A DNA stretch of 64,000 bases, from positions 5,146,001-5,210,000 of the forward strand of contig JAPNXP010000004.1 of the NCBI GenBank assembly GCA_028753945.1. Reading direction: 5' to 3'. Positions within the stretch are counted from its first letter, which is position 1. Each line of letters begins with the position of its first letter. The notes below the pieces were generated by a model that had not been told where the DNA came from, did not search any database, and worked only from the letters and a program-made list of their open reading frames with translations. Origin of the DNA: Hexactinellida sp. DTS-2022. Its lineage: Eukaryota > Porifera > Hexactinellida. Made by a program: the position numbers and the translations under genes. Below are positions 21,917 to 34,700 of this stretch, in pieces.

Positions 21917-22121
21917 CATAGTTAATTGTTGTTGTTGTTGTTGTTGTTTACATATTTGTTATAGGAGACACAGAAACTAAGAAGTCTGCCTACAAGGCTC
22001 TCCCTCAGGTTTGCAGGATTCCCACGCATCTGTTTAGCTTCGTTGAGTACTGCGAGTCTCTCAGTAAGGGCACCGGGTGGGGGCGGGCACACCGCAGAGC
22101 CGTAGCCGACTGGTTAGTTAG

Positions 22122-22154
<33 letters not shown>

Positions 22155-22329
22155 CAATAATAACAACAACAACAATAACAACAACAACAACAAATATTTA
22201 TGCAAATATTCATAAAATATTCATGTTCAGATACATAAAACATACAATACTATAAACAACACAACATACATTAGATTCTCGTTATAATTAACACCAGGGG
22301 ACAGTATAAATTTGTTCGTATTACTAACT

Positions 22330-22380
<51 letters not shown>

Positions 22381-25300
22381 ATAATTAAATAACTAACTAA
22401 CAACAACAACAACAACTATTCATATTATATGTCGATACATAAACATGTAGTTACAAAACTCGTTATAACCTCTTGTTTACTAATTTGTTTACAAATTTGT
22501 TTACAAATTTGTTTGTTTAGGTATACAGATAGGAATGCGTATAGTCTCGGCATCCTAGTTACCAAGTACCAACAAAGGAATGGCTGGTCCCACAAAGACC
22601 TCCTCAGGTTATGTCACCTAAAATCAGACAAAGACGAACTCAACATTGTATTCAGGTACTTCTTATTAAACCTTATTTCAACCGTTTTCCAACATAGTGT
22701 TCTTATAACCGATATGTTCTTATAACCGGTGTGCTTATATCCGGTGTGCTTATATCCGACTTCTACTGTATTATACAATTCCCATACATACGCTTAATCA
22801 CAAATTAATGTTTGCGGCATAGGAAAATATCTAATTTTCGCGCTACTAATTAAAATTCTCCAAAAAATCATACTCCGATATGATTTTTCTTATTCCATAC
22901 AGTCAGGTATGCTTATTGTGAATAAATTTTTAATCTGCTTAATATGAACTTTATATTATGAACAAGCCCTATGGTCCCAATTAATAACTTACATAGGGTT
23001 TGTATTAAGTTGAGTTCGCTTATTATGAAGTCTCTATTATGAACACAATTTCCATCCCTTATTATTCATAATAAATACACTACTATATAACATCCCTATC
23101 TATAACATTAAATACAGTATACTCCGCTTAATAGAGCCACCGGTTAATAATTTCTCCGCTTAATGGAGTCAAGGTTTCACAGGATTTATAGGACAGAATT
23201 ACACTTTGGCTTAAAATATTAACGGTTAATAGATTTCCGCTTAATCGGGTCAAAGTACCCTGGTCCCGAGGTGACTCTATTAAGCGGAGTCGCCTACATA
23301 TAACATTCCTATCTCGTATCCTAGATACATAATAAAAGGTTTGCAACAAACGAAAACAGATTTCTCACACCTATCTACCCCAGACACCATTAAACTCCTC
23401 GAATTCCTATCTGCCGTAGAGGTTGCTAAGGCGTGCACCAAAGCAGAGGATATTCTGCCTCTGATTAAGAGCTATGGGTTGGTGAGAGAGCACATTCCTA
23501 CGCCGTTACTTAGCAACGTGGAGGTATGGAGATATCTGCTACAAACTATGCCGATGACGGCTATGATTAGGAATTTGGGGAAAATGACTGCAATAGAGTT
23601 ACTGTCTCCTCTCAGTGGTTAGTTGTAGAAGTACCATAGATAATAATAGACAGTATAACCTCGTTAGTAGGGACACTATTTCAGTCCCCTTCAAAGCCTT
23701 TCAATACAAATGATATTTATTAAAATGCGAATTCCGGAAATTAAGGGGCCGTTCAAACGTTACCTAACTCTACCTAACTTTTTGGTAACCAATATATGAC
23801 AGACAGTAAAACTCCCAGTGAAACTATACAGTATAACTCCGTTTATACGTACCCCCTCGGGAATGGAAATAAGTACGTACTAACCGAGTTTACTCAACAT
23901 AGAAATACATTCTGCTTTATAAACTTGATTAACAAAATTAGTACGTACTAACCCAGGTACGTTATAACCGTTTTCCACTGTCAATATTATAAAAAGCGTG
24001 ACATAGATAGGGTGTATAATTCCGTGACTTTGCATTACATAACGTTATAACTACTGTATACAAATTATGTTTAATGATCATTAAATTGTACTGCATAACG
24101 TTTTAACACCTCTCTCTCTCTCTCTCTCTCTCTCTTATAGCTGAGACCCAGTTAGTGTGTACCAAACTTAAGAACGAGTCTCTACTCAAATCAGCCCGCG
24201 TGCACCCATTCAGTTTGCTGTTAGCTCTCAATGTATACTCGGCTGGGAAGGGAGATAAGGGGTCCCTTGTATGGTCACCTGTCCCGGCTATTTGTTATGC
24301 TCTGGATGCAGCTTTCTATTTGTCTTTCAAGTTTGTTGAGGCTACAGGGAAGAGGTTCTTGTTAGCTCTTGATGTCAGTGGCTCTATGGGCGCTCCTGTT
24401 AGTTGTTGTATAGTGCATGGTTTTTTTTAAGGCCGATCTTGGTGTAAAATTTGCACTAAGATTTTTGGGAGTTACACCACGATTAGTTGTTGTCTTACAG
24501 TATATGCCGGATATTTGAATACCGGTTATAAGAACATGCCGGATATAAGAACACCGGTTATAAGAACATTCGACTGGGTGAACGGTTTCCATTTACTCCT
24601 GTATACTTTATGCTGTTATACGGGGTTTTATTACCACTTTAAATTTACCCTCAATTTCATTAATTAGATACGTATTATATAAGTATACCTTACTTTTATC
24701 TACAGTCATTGACTCAACTCCCGTTATAACCAAGTCGGATATAACGAAGTACCTGCTTATAACGAAGTCATTTAAAAATCCCATATACCCTCTAAACTAT
24801 TAACCGTTTTCCACTTTCGTTTTCACAGTTATTGTATTAGAAGTTTAGTCAAATTTAGCCTCTATTTCTTTTAATTAATAATACAGAAGTACAGTCGACT
24901 CCGCTTAATGAATATCAATACGTTGGATGCCGGTTATAAGCTCATCGTCGGGAACTGCATATAATGTTCTTATAACCGACATAAATTATATAGGGTATAT
25001 GGCAACCGTTTTTCAGTAGAATGTTCTTATAACCGGCATGTTTTTTTAACCCGTGTCTTATAACCGGTATCTACTGTACTTTTAGTCTATACAACTCTTT
25101 CGATATCCTATCCCATTTAGAGGTTGTTTATTAATAATATACTCTTTCTAGATATTAAGTTATTAATTAATAAGTTATGATAAGTTATAAACTCTTAGTT
25201 GCCAATTGAAAGTGAGATTAGAGTTTGTTTATTATATGAGGCTACTGTACTTTAGTTTATACAACTCTCTGTAGATATTATAATCCCATTAGAGGTTGCT

Positions 25301-28300
25301 TATTAACTACACTCTCTCTAGATATTAGGCACTAAGGTGGTTAGCTGCAGAGATGCCTCGGCAGCTATGGCAATGGTTACAATGAAAACAGAACAGAATT
25401 TCCATGTTCTGGGGTTCTCTCATAAACTGGTGAAAATAGCAATTAAGTAAGAATTGAAGTTATGTTGTTATTGTCATGGGAATAAATACAGTAGACTCTG
25501 TTAGTAGGAACACCAGGGGACCGTCTTAATATGTTCGTATTATCCGGAATTACTATTAACTGGAGTCACTTGCATGCATTTGTATAGGCTAGGGGAATTA
25601 ACCTTGTACTCCTTAACCGATATTCCCTTATCCGTGTCCTATTAAGTATTTTAACAGAGTCTACTGTATTTCTTTATAGAGTATGTTCTATTTATGGAAT
25701 TATATAATTTAGCCCTTCAATGGATTTGAAAACAGTCACATCGACAATGAGCAAAATTAGTTTTGGAGGCACGGATTGCTCTCTCCCGATGAAATGGGCG
25801 ATTAAAAATAAGGCTACAGTAGATGTGTTCATGGTGTACACAGATAATGAAACGTATTTTGGAGACATACACCCATCCGAGGTAAGGGCCGTTAAAACGT
25901 TAATTAAGTAGCGAAAATTCTAGAAATTTCTAGCAAATTCTAGGAAAATTATAGGAAAAGAGGTAATGCAGTTCAAAAGTCACGTAAATTCCAAATTTAA
26001 AAGTTCCAGGAATGGTAAAAACAATGATTTTTTAGATTAAATCAAAATCAAAATTAATTGATTTAAACTTGATTTTACTATTTGAAAAGGGTGATGAAAC
26101 CTATTTAAATCGTAGTTATTTCGACGTAATATTACAAAGTATAATCACTCGCAATTCGCAATTGAATACCTGATATACAATTTGATTTATGTTCATCTAA
26201 TCAATGATTTATATTTCCCGAAAAATCAAATAAATTATAAATTTTTCTAGCTGGTTGCCTGGTTCAAACGTTACGTAAATTCCTGTAAATTTTACCCCCC
26301 CCCCCCCCCCTTATGTCACGCTTTTTAACAAGTTTATAACACCTTTTCTAATGTAATTTCAGGCACTGACAAGGTAATATTTTACCATCAAAATGCATTT
26401 TTGCGAAGCCAGGTTTTTTATATTGAAATGTATTACGTATATCCCAATAATTGATTTATTATGTAAGATACATAATATTGGGTAATAGTTATTCTTTTAT
26501 AAATGTAATTAATAATCGATTACATTATTTGATGTTAAATCATATTTTAGTTAATTGTTCATAAATAATTTTGTTTGATAATTTGAAAAACTTTCCTAAA
26601 ATAATTAATCAGGTTTGCTTAATATGAATAACTTTTATTATAATATAACAACTTACATAGGGTTTGTATTAAGTTGAGTTCACTTAATATAAAGTCTCTA
26701 TTGATTTGCGAACACAATTTTTAGTCCCTTGAATGTTCACGATAAAATAACTTGAATATATGGTATTTGTAATAATTAGGAATATTTTTTGAAATTGTCC
26801 CTAGGTAAATTTAGGTATTAATTTCACCTTATCTTACATTAGCTTATATTTTAATATAAATAGTATTATGTGTAAGAATAAGAAAGTTATAATAACATTC
26901 TTTGAATCCATCTCGTTGTCAAGATGTCTGCAGCATTTTTGAATGATTTCGTTCGTAGTTATGACTCAATACTTTTCAGAAATTTCGAGCTTTCATTATT
27001 TGGTTGGGTAAGAATTGCATTTTCAAGTTCGGCTTTTATAATTATAATTTTCTCGCTTTTCAATTTAATATTTTTTTCGGGATTTTATCGTCGAAAACTG
27101 CGACTTTTGAAAAGAACTTCGAAACAATACTACAACTCACATCTAAAAATATACTCCAAAATGTACCTATTTTTAGCCTTAATCCAGATTATAATTGCGT
27201 TATTCGAAATATCAGAATTAATCGGCCATTCTCTGATAAATTCAAATCTAGAAATATTAAACCAACGCATCACTAACAATTGCGTTATACACGAATTCAC
27301 TACAATGGCTGCACTCAAGAATACTAATTTCCTATTTCTACTTCCCCCTATAACTCCAAATTTAATATACCCACTTCTTCTAACATTTGTTTACAGTTAC
27401 CTAATGTTTACATCTAAAATGTTTGCTAATTCCAAATCAAAACGAAGATATTTGTATACTCTCCACATATTAATTTGGGGCACAATACAATTGGTATCAC
27501 TGATTATCCTATTTTCAAACCAGTGGACATTAATAGTTGGTCCTTTCATTTTCACTCTATTCGTTTCAATCGATTTAATTCTCTTCTTATACTACGCATT
27601 TTATCTGAAATACGTTTTATATAAGTGTTGTCGGGATACACTTTGTTATACGGATAATACGAAGGATATAACTAAAATAACTCGGTTTTATAAGAAATAT
27701 AATCATGGCATGATAGTGTTCGTAATAGCTTTTCTTTTCCTTTCGATTTCCCTCATTCTAGTTGCATTGTTTGATGGAGTGCGGAGTTTCCTGTTGAATT
27801 ATTGCTACTATGATATTCCTATGCTGAAAGGAAATACAATGGGTGATAGTGAAATTGGTAAAATCCTTGTTATAACAATTATTCTATTGAAATTCATATC
27901 TATGATATTTTTCGATATTTTCGTGATAGCAAGTTGTGCGGTTATTTCGGTGAAAGTTGTTGCTTTTTATAAAGAATTATGTTTTGTGTCAAATCAACAG
28001 GCAACAAGGTGTTTGTTGTCTAGCAGTTGAAATAAAAAAGTGTTTTTGTTTACTATAATTATTTTGATTATTATAATTTTGTTATTATTCCCCCTTTTGC
28101 TAATTATTATATTTTTTGTTTACTATTCTGTTTTTACCAATTATTGATATTGTTTTATTCCTCTATTAATAATACTATTGCTCTATTAAAATGAATTAGT
28201 TAATTCAGTTCCTATAATATAGTATACGATAATTGAGATATGCTAAATCTAACAATTTGGTTAAAGCACTTTTGTTAATTAAATATAACATGCTTTTTTA

Positions 28301-30870
28301 GAGGAACCACAATATTTTTCTATATACAGTAGAACCTCGTTAATACGAACACCAACGTACGGTGAAATTTTGTTCGCTTTATCCGGAGTTCGTATTAACC
28401 AGAGTAATACCCATTGAATAGCCATTGTAGGGACCTGATTTTGTGGAACTGATTGTTCGTCTTATCCGGAAATTCGTATTAACCGTGTTCCTACTAACGA
28501 GGTTCTACTGTAATTCGTTGTAAATTAAACAGTGACGAATGTTTACCGCTAATTCCAATTGACAGATCTGTTGCTATGGAATAGTTTGCCCAAAATATTA
28601 GAATGTGTCAAGTTGGGAAATACGAAGTTTAATAGTTACTAATAAACAAATATATAACGAATAGTAAACAACAACAAATTAGTAAATATAAACAACACCA
28701 TCATCACAAACACAAATAATATTATTATTATTATCAACAGCTATTCCGTTTGGATTACTCTCACAAACTATTTTGTGTATCAACTGTCCTTCAATTATAA
28801 ATATTTGTATTGACTTACTCTCATAATCGCTAACAATAATATTATTATTCAAATCAAAACACAAATAAATAGCACCAGTTCCATTATCTAATTTTATAAA
28901 ACTTCTAATTATGTCACCTGATTTTGTGAATATATGTATGTTATTAATCTCATTATTGTCTGCTACAAAAATGTTGTTGTTTATTTTCACATCGCGAGGG
29001 TATTTGAGTTTACCTTTTCCTATTTCTCTAACAAATTTCAATTCTGAATTTAAGACTGCTATTCTATTATTTCTACAATCTGCCACTAACACCTCTCCAT
29101 TTGTATCTACTGTTATGCCAAGAGGGAAAGCCAGATCTCCTAAGGCACTCTGACGAACAAATTTATTGTTTGTTATTTGGAACTTAAGTACAGCACTCCG
29201 AATATAATCACTAACAAACACCCATTTGTCATAGAGTGCTATGTAGCAGGGTATATATAGTTGTCCCTTACCAAATTCCGCTACGAACTTACCAGCTGTT
29301 GAGAATATCTGAATTCTGCCATTGATTGTGTCAGCAATGTAGATACTCTCATTTCTGTAAAGAGTTAAACCAGAAGGATGCTTCAACTCTCCTTTCTTAT
29401 TTCCTTTATTACCGAATTTTCTGACAGGATTCATTTTCTTTCTGTAAGGTTCTGTTACATCTTTAACAGTTCCAAATCCCCTCAGCTGTTCCAGGAGAGA
29501 TTCCAATCCCTCAGTACTGAATCCAGGGAAAGGGACTGGAGTTGGCTCTTCGTATTTCTTTTGCTCTTTTTCCAAATTCTTGATTTGATCCTCTTGCAGT
29601 TTGACAATTGGATTTTGCTGGATACTCGCCTCCATGAGTTGTGAAATTAACTTTCGAATGTCTGACACTTGTTTGCTTCGTGTCTCTTCCTTGTTGAGAT
29701 AGTCCAGCCTCATGTCATTCAGCTGGACTAGCAACTGGTCTCTCCTCTCAGTCGCTGTTCCAATTATTCTATCAAAGGTAGAACGGATCAGCTGTTCCAC
29801 TTCAATGAAGGTGTTAATTGGGAGCTCGCTTTGTGGGAATCTTTCAGCCATTCGATTTGTTGTTAGTTGTTTTGTTTTATGATTAATCTCAGATCCTGTC
29901 TGTATTTATACCAGTTAATATGTGGCATTATCAGAGGTGTCAAGGGTGAAATAGAAAGTACAGTATTCACATTTCCCTGTACTCTACCACAGATAATAAT
30001 CATAAGGGAAGTGGGGTATTCTCTCACAGGAATACTCACGTGTTAGCTCAGATGGCTTTCAACATACAACTCAGTTCCTATTATAACTAGCCACATTCCT
30101 TATAAGGATCTAGTTGCTATGCTAATTCAGTATCAGTTTCATTGAATATCTTATATTATTTAAATTTTTAAAATTAATTTTCAAGTGTGTCAATTGAAAT
30201 GTGAATTAACCGATATTCGCCTTATCCCTGTTCCTATTAACGAGATCTATGTTTGTGTAAACACATTCTAGAATAGAGTAGAAGAGACTTGAGAATTTGG
30301 CATGTACTTTGGGTACACAATTTATGGGCCGTTAAACCACAAAATTCCAAGAAAATTAGACACCCCCTCCCTATGTCATGCTTTTTGGATCATTTTGTAA
30401 TACAAAGTATGTTCTGTCACACATTGATTAACTCCTCCCTTGGCCCTTGTAACACTGATTATTAACAGTGGTGTTCGCCTAATAGCAAATTTGCTCTATT
30501 AGAAAGTCCCCAAGCATTAAATGTTAATTATGTCCCTCTAATACAGTGGATGCCGGTTATAAGAACATCGTCGGGAACTGCATAAAATGTTCTTATAACC
30601 GGCATTAACTGTAGCAAGTTCGCTTTTTAGCAAGCAAATTCCTTGCAAATTCACTTGCTATTACGCTAGCACCGCTTAATACACTTATCTATTTAGGCCC
30701 TAAAGGCTTATAGAGCTGCTATTAATCCAGAGGCCAGGTTAATCGTAATTGGGATGTGCAGCAATGAATTCACTATAGCAGACCCTAACGACGCAGGAAT
30801 GTTGGATATAGCCGGATTCGATTCATCTGCGCCTGAAATTATACGGGCATTCTCTGTGGGAGAAATATGA
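20742..30870 (+). CDS. RO60: 60 kDa SS-A/Ro ribonucleoprotein (TROVE + vWA), nine exons
   Basis: Exons: 20742-20931, 21283-21429, 21965-22112, 22521-22655, 23325-23617, 24141-24397, 25337-25446, 25713-25881, 30697-30870. Joined they give about 540 residues, the same size as human Ro60 (538). The TROVE HEAT-like ring starts with [20 protein letters not shown] and continues through [15 protein letters not shown] and [14 protein letters not shown]. The vWA domain follows with the MIDAS motif [15 protein letters not shown] and YTDNET. Ro60 binds misfolded small RNAs and Y RNAs through the ring. The exon 6/7 junction has an alternative (donor after 24401, acceptor before 25329), which would insert a few residues. 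The last intron is 4.8 kb and hosts two other genes. Confidence 0.95.
21430..21964. repeat. Simple-repeat intron of Ro60
   Basis: The intron is almost all GTTA, GTTT and TTTA repeat tracts with a short (GTT)n near the acceptor. The next intron (22113-22520) holds (CAA)n at about 22123-22195 and (CTAA)n at about 22325-22380. No gene is seen in either. Confidence 0.9.
23115..23294. mobile_element. Family C MITE
   Basis: Starts CAGTATACTCCGCTTAATAG and ends TTAAGCGGAGTCGCCTA. The interior repeats the words TCTCCGCTTAAT and CGGTTAATAG. It lies 30 bp before Ro60 exon 5. Other copies: 14338-14515, about 31508-31640, 43936-44136, 53321-53505, about 55125-55255, 58496-58640 and 63297-63398. Confidence 0.75.
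23740..24060. mobile_element. Repeat cluster in Ro60 intron 5
   Basis: 23745-23785 carries GGGGCCGTTCAAACGTTACC, and a related CATAACGTTATAAC lies near 24035-24050; the same phrase opens an element at 46225-46396. A family-E segment (AGTATAACTCCGTTTATACG, CCCCTCGGGAATGG) at about 23830-23975 lies inside. A (CT)n tract of about 28 bp at 24108-24135 precedes exon 6 and may serve as its polypyrimidine tract. Confidence 0.55.
24921..25076. mobile_element. Family D MITE
   Basis: Runs from cgttggatgccggttataag to accggtatctactg followed by TA. Internal words ATGTTCTTATAACCG and GGGTATATGGCAACCG match the family. It lies in the intron before Ro60 exon 7, with a partial copy at 24500-24590. Confidence 0.75.
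25489..25666. mobile_element. Family B MITE
   Basis: CAGTAGACTCTGTTAGTAGG to AACAGAGTCTACTG, flanked by TA, with the CTTGCATGCATTTGTATAGG core. It occupies most of the intron between Ro60 exons 7 and 8. Confidence 0.85.
25882..26923. other. AT-rich first part of the last Ro60 intron
   Basis: No coding sequence is recognised. It includes a run of 18 C at about 26293-26310 and dispersed AT-rich repeat fragments. The phrases TTTGTATTAAGTTGAGTTC at 22999-23017 and 26657-26675 are shared, showing an old dispersed repeat. The promoter of the following membrane-protein gene must lie in its right end. Confidence 0.5.
26924..28030 (+). CDS. Seven-helix membrane protein, intronless, nested
   Basis: Single-exon protein of 368 residues with an ATG at 26924. 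Seven hydrophobic stretches are visible at about residues 30-55, 80-100, 140-165, 180-200, 205-235, 262-285 and 312-350, separated by short basic loops ([14 protein letters not shown] after the first). There is no signal peptide and no extracellular domain. The topology suggests a GPCR-like or other seven-helix membrane protein; I recognise no family signature such as DRY or NPxxY. It lies in the same orientation as Ro60 inside its last intron, so it needs its own promoter. Function unknown. Confidence 0.75.
   Translation: MSAAFLNDFVRSYDSILFRNFELSLFGWVRIAFSSSAFIIIIFSLFNLIFFSGFYRRKLRLLKRTSKQYYNSHLKIYSKMYLFLALIQIIIALFEISELIGHSLINSNLEILNQRITNNCVIHEFTTMAALKNTNFLFLLPPITPNLIYPLLLTFVYSYLMFTSKMFANSKSKRRYLYTLHILIWGTIQLVSLIILFSNQWTLIVGPFIFTLFVSIDLILFLYYAFYLKYVLYKCCRDTLCYTDNTKDITKITRFYKKYNHGMIVFVIAFLFLSISLILVALFDGVRSFLLNYCYYDIPMLKGNTMGDSEIGKILVITIILLKFISMIFFDIFVIASCAVISVKVVAFYKELCFVSNQQATRCLLSSS
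28327..28510. mobile_element. Family A MITE, intact
   Basis: CAGTAGAACCTCGTTAATAC to CGAGGTTCTACTG, flanked by TA. It contains both internal TTATCCGGA words and the AGGGACCTGATTTTGTGGAA core. It is a good reference copy for the family and lies between the two genes nested in Ro60. Confidence 0.85.
28679..29851 (-). CDS. Coiled-coil/NHL-repeat protein, copy 2, nested
   Basis: Intronless 390-residue protein with an ATG at 29851, closely similar to the product of 6795-7958 along its whole length. It has the same N-terminal coiled coil ([16 protein letters not shown]..) and an NHL propeller with [26 protein letters not shown] and [14 protein letters not shown]. Changes cluster in the propeller strands. 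It is antisense inside the 4.8-kb last intron of Ro60, as its sister is inside an intron of the ankyrin/kinase gene. About 290 bp upstream of the ATG is also shared between copies, so the promoter was copied and retroposition is unlikely. RING and B-box are absent. Confidence 0.85.
   Translation of the reverse strand: MAERFPQSELPINTFIEVEQLIRSTFDRIIGTATERRDQLLVQLNDMRLDYLNKEETRSKQVSDIRKLISQLMEASIQQNPIVKLQEDQIKNLEKEQKKYEEPTPVPFPGFSTEGLESLLEQLRGFGTVKDVTEPYRKKMNPVRKFGNKGNKKGELKHPSGLTLYRNESIYIADTINGRIQIFSTAGKFVAEFGKGQLYIPCYIALYDKWVFVSDYIRSAVLKFQITNNKFVRQSALGDLAFPLGITVDTNGEVLVADCRNNRIAVLNSELKFVREIGKGKLKYPRDVKINNNIFVADNNEINNIHIFTKSGDIIRSFIKLDNGTGAIYLCFDLNNNIIVSDYESKSIQIFIIEGQLIHKIVCESNPNGIAVDNNNNIICVCDDGVVYIY
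30546..30608. mobile_element. Short family D remnant
   Basis: CAGTGGATGCCGGTTATAAG to TTCTTATAACCGGCATTAACTG. This looks like a minimal palindromic D element; the rest of the last Ro60 intron from 29852 holds only the promoter region of the NHL gene and dispersed fragments. Confidence 0.65.
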
Positions 30871-31507
30871 GCTTTTTGTGATTTGTTTAGAAAATATATT
30901 TATTTATTGCATGGGATGGATATATTAAATTATTTTTATATATATGTACATTTATTTATTGCATGGGGTATATTCCATTATTTTATACTAGATACATATG
31001 TACATTTATTTATTGCATGGGGTATATTATATTATTTTTATACATACTTCGATTATATTATTTATGGTAGAGACATTGTAAACATTACATTTGTTGGAAG
31101 ATAGCCTTCTAAGTTTATTGGTGTTTTAATTAATTGTTTACCTAGTTTTGCCAACAACAACAATATTATGAATTTGTAAATGCGAAATTAATGTTCAACA
31201 TACTTGTTTTCCTTTACTATAAATGCAGTTTTGATTTTCACGAATTTATTTCTATTTCTATTTGTTTCAAATGTTTATGTTAACACAGCTTGTACAGTGT
31301 ACATATTGTATATACTCTATTCTCTTCAAAAGATGCAATCTGAAGGTTAGTTCTATTATCCTGTGTGTTATATGTTGATAGATTGGGGGGTTTTAACCTA
31401 AACTACATAATAATATATATGTATTCAAAGATAATTTTACAAAAGTGGCAAAATTACCATTAAATTTTAAGGGATACTAAATATAAATTAATATTTTACA
31501 CTATTTT
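30871..31507. repeat. Downstream of Ro60: short tandem repeat and AT-rich spacer
   Basis: At about 30897-31035 the phrase TTTATTTATTGCATGGG recurs three times. It probably lies in the Ro60 3' UTR. No gene is recognised in the remaining spacer. Confidence 0.55.
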
Positions 31508-31766
31508 TTCTTTTTGACCCGATTAAGCGGAGAAATCTATTAACCGAAATTATTTAAGTCCGTCCTATAAATCGTGTGAAATTTTGACCCCATTAAGCAG
31601 AAAAATCTATTAACCGGTGGCTCTATTAAGCGGAGTCGACTGTAGTGACAATTTGGGTTATATCCAACTTCGTTTGATTCGTAATACTATATCCACTTGG
31701 TTATACCGTAGTTACTGTGTATCTAACCACCTACATACAACAGGTCTCTACCAACATGCCCGTACT

Positions 31767-34700
31767 ATGAGTGCTAAGACTCCGGTTAGGAAGTTCACCA
31801 TAGACGGCTCCTCCCGACCGGTCAGGCCTCGCAGCTGTTCCGCCAGAGCCAGGTCTGATCCCATCAACGTGGATGTAGGGAACCTCATGCAGGCCATAGG
31901 GGAGGAAGGTGAGTGAATAGCTAGCTAGTAGGACCTAGTAGTAGGTACACGGTAATTGTAATTCTGGTTAATGCTAATTCACTAATGCTAAGTGAATAAC
32001 TACAGTAGAACCTAGCTAGTCGGTACACGGTTAATACGAACACTATTTCAGTCCCCTTCAAATGGACTGAAATAGTACTAACGAGATTCCTACTAACGAG
32101 ATTCTATTTTGTACAATATAACCAGTGTATTCCAGGTCATACAATATATAAATCAGCTACTAGCTACAGTAGAACCTAGCTTAGTAGGTACAATTATTTT
32201 GTAATTCTTTGTAATTTGTAATTCTGGTTAATACGAACAAACAGTTCCACAAATCAGGTCCCTACAATAGCTATTCAATGGGTAATACTTCGGTTAATAC
32301 TAATTCCGGATAAAGCGAAATTTTTACCGTCCGTTGGTGTTCTTATTAACGAGGTTCTACTTTATTAATTCGCTAATAAGGACTGCTAAGTGAACTAATT
32401 ACGAACACGGTTAATACGAATTCTGGAAAATACGAACACTATTCCAGTCCCCTTCAAAGCCTTTCAATACAAATGATATTGATTAATACGAATTCTGGAA
32501 AAGGCGAACGCATTTTGACGGTCCCCTGGTGTTCCTACTAACGAAGTTCTATTGTATTAACAGACCACACCTTTTCAATTTAGAACCAGGTTTTGCAAAG
32601 GTGATTTAAATGTTAAGAAATGACTACAAATTACGTTATAAAAGGTGTTGGCCGATATATAAGTAATATACTATATACTGTATATGTAATTCCTTGTTTG
32701 TTTCCCTTGTATACTTATAACATAGTCTCGTTTATTCATATTTAATCCCAATGGCTACTGTTTGTCTTATAAACAGTATATTTAGCATTTTATAACAGCA
32801 TTCATGAATACTATTAATTTACTTGTTCTTTGTTCTTAATTTGTATAAATTGATTGTTTTATGTCTCATCTCAACTTCTATTATTCTATTCTGTTATAAT
32901 GAAACCGAAAAGTAAGTACTCTCGTTATAGCATACAAGGGGGGCACTCTGGGATATGTATGTTCTTAAGGGGGGGCATAAATTAACTTCCTAGTGTAAGT
33001 TGTTTTTCTAGGGGGGGGGGGGGGGGGGAATGCCCCCTACAATCCCCTGTATGAAACCCTGCTACTGTACTTACTATCTACTGTACTATACTTACAGGGT
33101 ATTATACAGGAGTAGAATTGAACACTCCTAACTGTCCTAGGGTCACTATAGTATGAATTCTGTACACCTAAAAGGTTAGTTTTGTATTACCATAGCCTAC
33201 TCTATATATAGAGTAGGCTATGGTATTACTCTATGTGGGCTTTCGGCAGTTTTCCCGCTCCTAAACGCAAACATATCCCAATTTATAGCCTCTAGGCGTA
33301 TGGCGCGCTCCTGGATAAAACCCTGTATACTTATGTACTATACTACTTTATCCATTATGTACTACTTACTAATATACTACTATACTATACTATACTATAC
33401 TACTTACTACTAACTACTATCCCACAGAGCACGTATCGTTCGGCAGCACCCAGAACAGAGCCATTCTCCCCTCAGAGCTCCCTCCCTCCCGACTGGGACT
33501 CCTCACCAGGAACAGCGGAGCTCCCGAGAGGGGGCCCGGCTGCTATGAGAACCATCAGGTATGATATGTTAAGTAATTATGTTGTGTTAAGGTATGCTAT
33601 GTTATGTAGTTCATTATACCATCAGGTATGCTAGCTAAGTAACTAGTTACCTTATGTTAAGTTAAGTAACTAATTATACCATGAGCTATGTTAAGTAACT
33701 AACTAACCATGATGTATGTTATCCGGGTGCCAGGAATTTGAAAGTGAAAGTTAATTGAATTTCAAGTGAAATTGATAAAAAAAATTCCTATTTAAACCTT
33801 TGAGCTCAAGTCATCCACGGGTTTACTACTGTATAGCTATTAGGTACTTTGGTTATTTTATAAGTTATATATAAGTTAATTGCCAATTGAAAGTGAAAGT
33901 GAAAGTGGGTTTTTCTATTTATACCTTGGATCCCAGATTCCCAGGGCATTCACTTGTTTTTCTTAATTACTACTTAGTTACTACCAGTTTGTATAAGGTC
34001 TATCCATACTACTATCAAGAGTCTATAAATAGAACTTATAATCCATTACATACTTATATCCGGTGTATACTATATTCCCCTAGAAGTCTAGCTTTATTCA
34101 CGAGGCTGAGATAAGACCTGCGTCCTCTCGCGGTGTCTGTCTGTCCGCCCGGACAGGCCCCCGCTCCCTGGTATTCACCCCCACTAAGATAGGGCGACCC
34201 TTCTCCGCCGCTAGATTTGAGACCCCGGCCCCTGCCACCTACCAGCCTATTCAGACACAGTACCAATTCAATGAGAGCGTTTCTGCCGCCAATAAACCGT
34301 TTGGCTCCGATGGAGAGATGTTGCAGACTCTTAAGGTTAAACAGGTGTGTGTTGTGTGACAACGGTAAGGTGTATTGGCATGTTTAGTACGGTTATAAGA
34401 ACATCGTCGGGAACTGCATATAATGTTCTTATAACCGGCATAATTATATAGGGTATATGGCAACCGTTTTCCAGTAGAATGTTCTTATAACCGGTGTTCT
34501 TATATCCGACATCTACTGTTTTGTTAAGTACATATTTGTCAATATAGGGTAAACCATAAATGGTCAATTACTGGATTTTAGCATTAATAATATACATCCA
34601 AGGTAAATCAGTTTATTTTTACTTTTATTTCATACAAAAAGCAATTATTTCTAATGTTATTATAGGACAGTAGAACCTCGTTAATACGAACACTATTTCA

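Noticed and set aside
20742-30870. Y RNA gene near or inside Ro60
   Set aside because: I looked for a short stem with internal pol III boxes and a T-run in the introns and saw no convincing candidate, though reading by eye could miss one.
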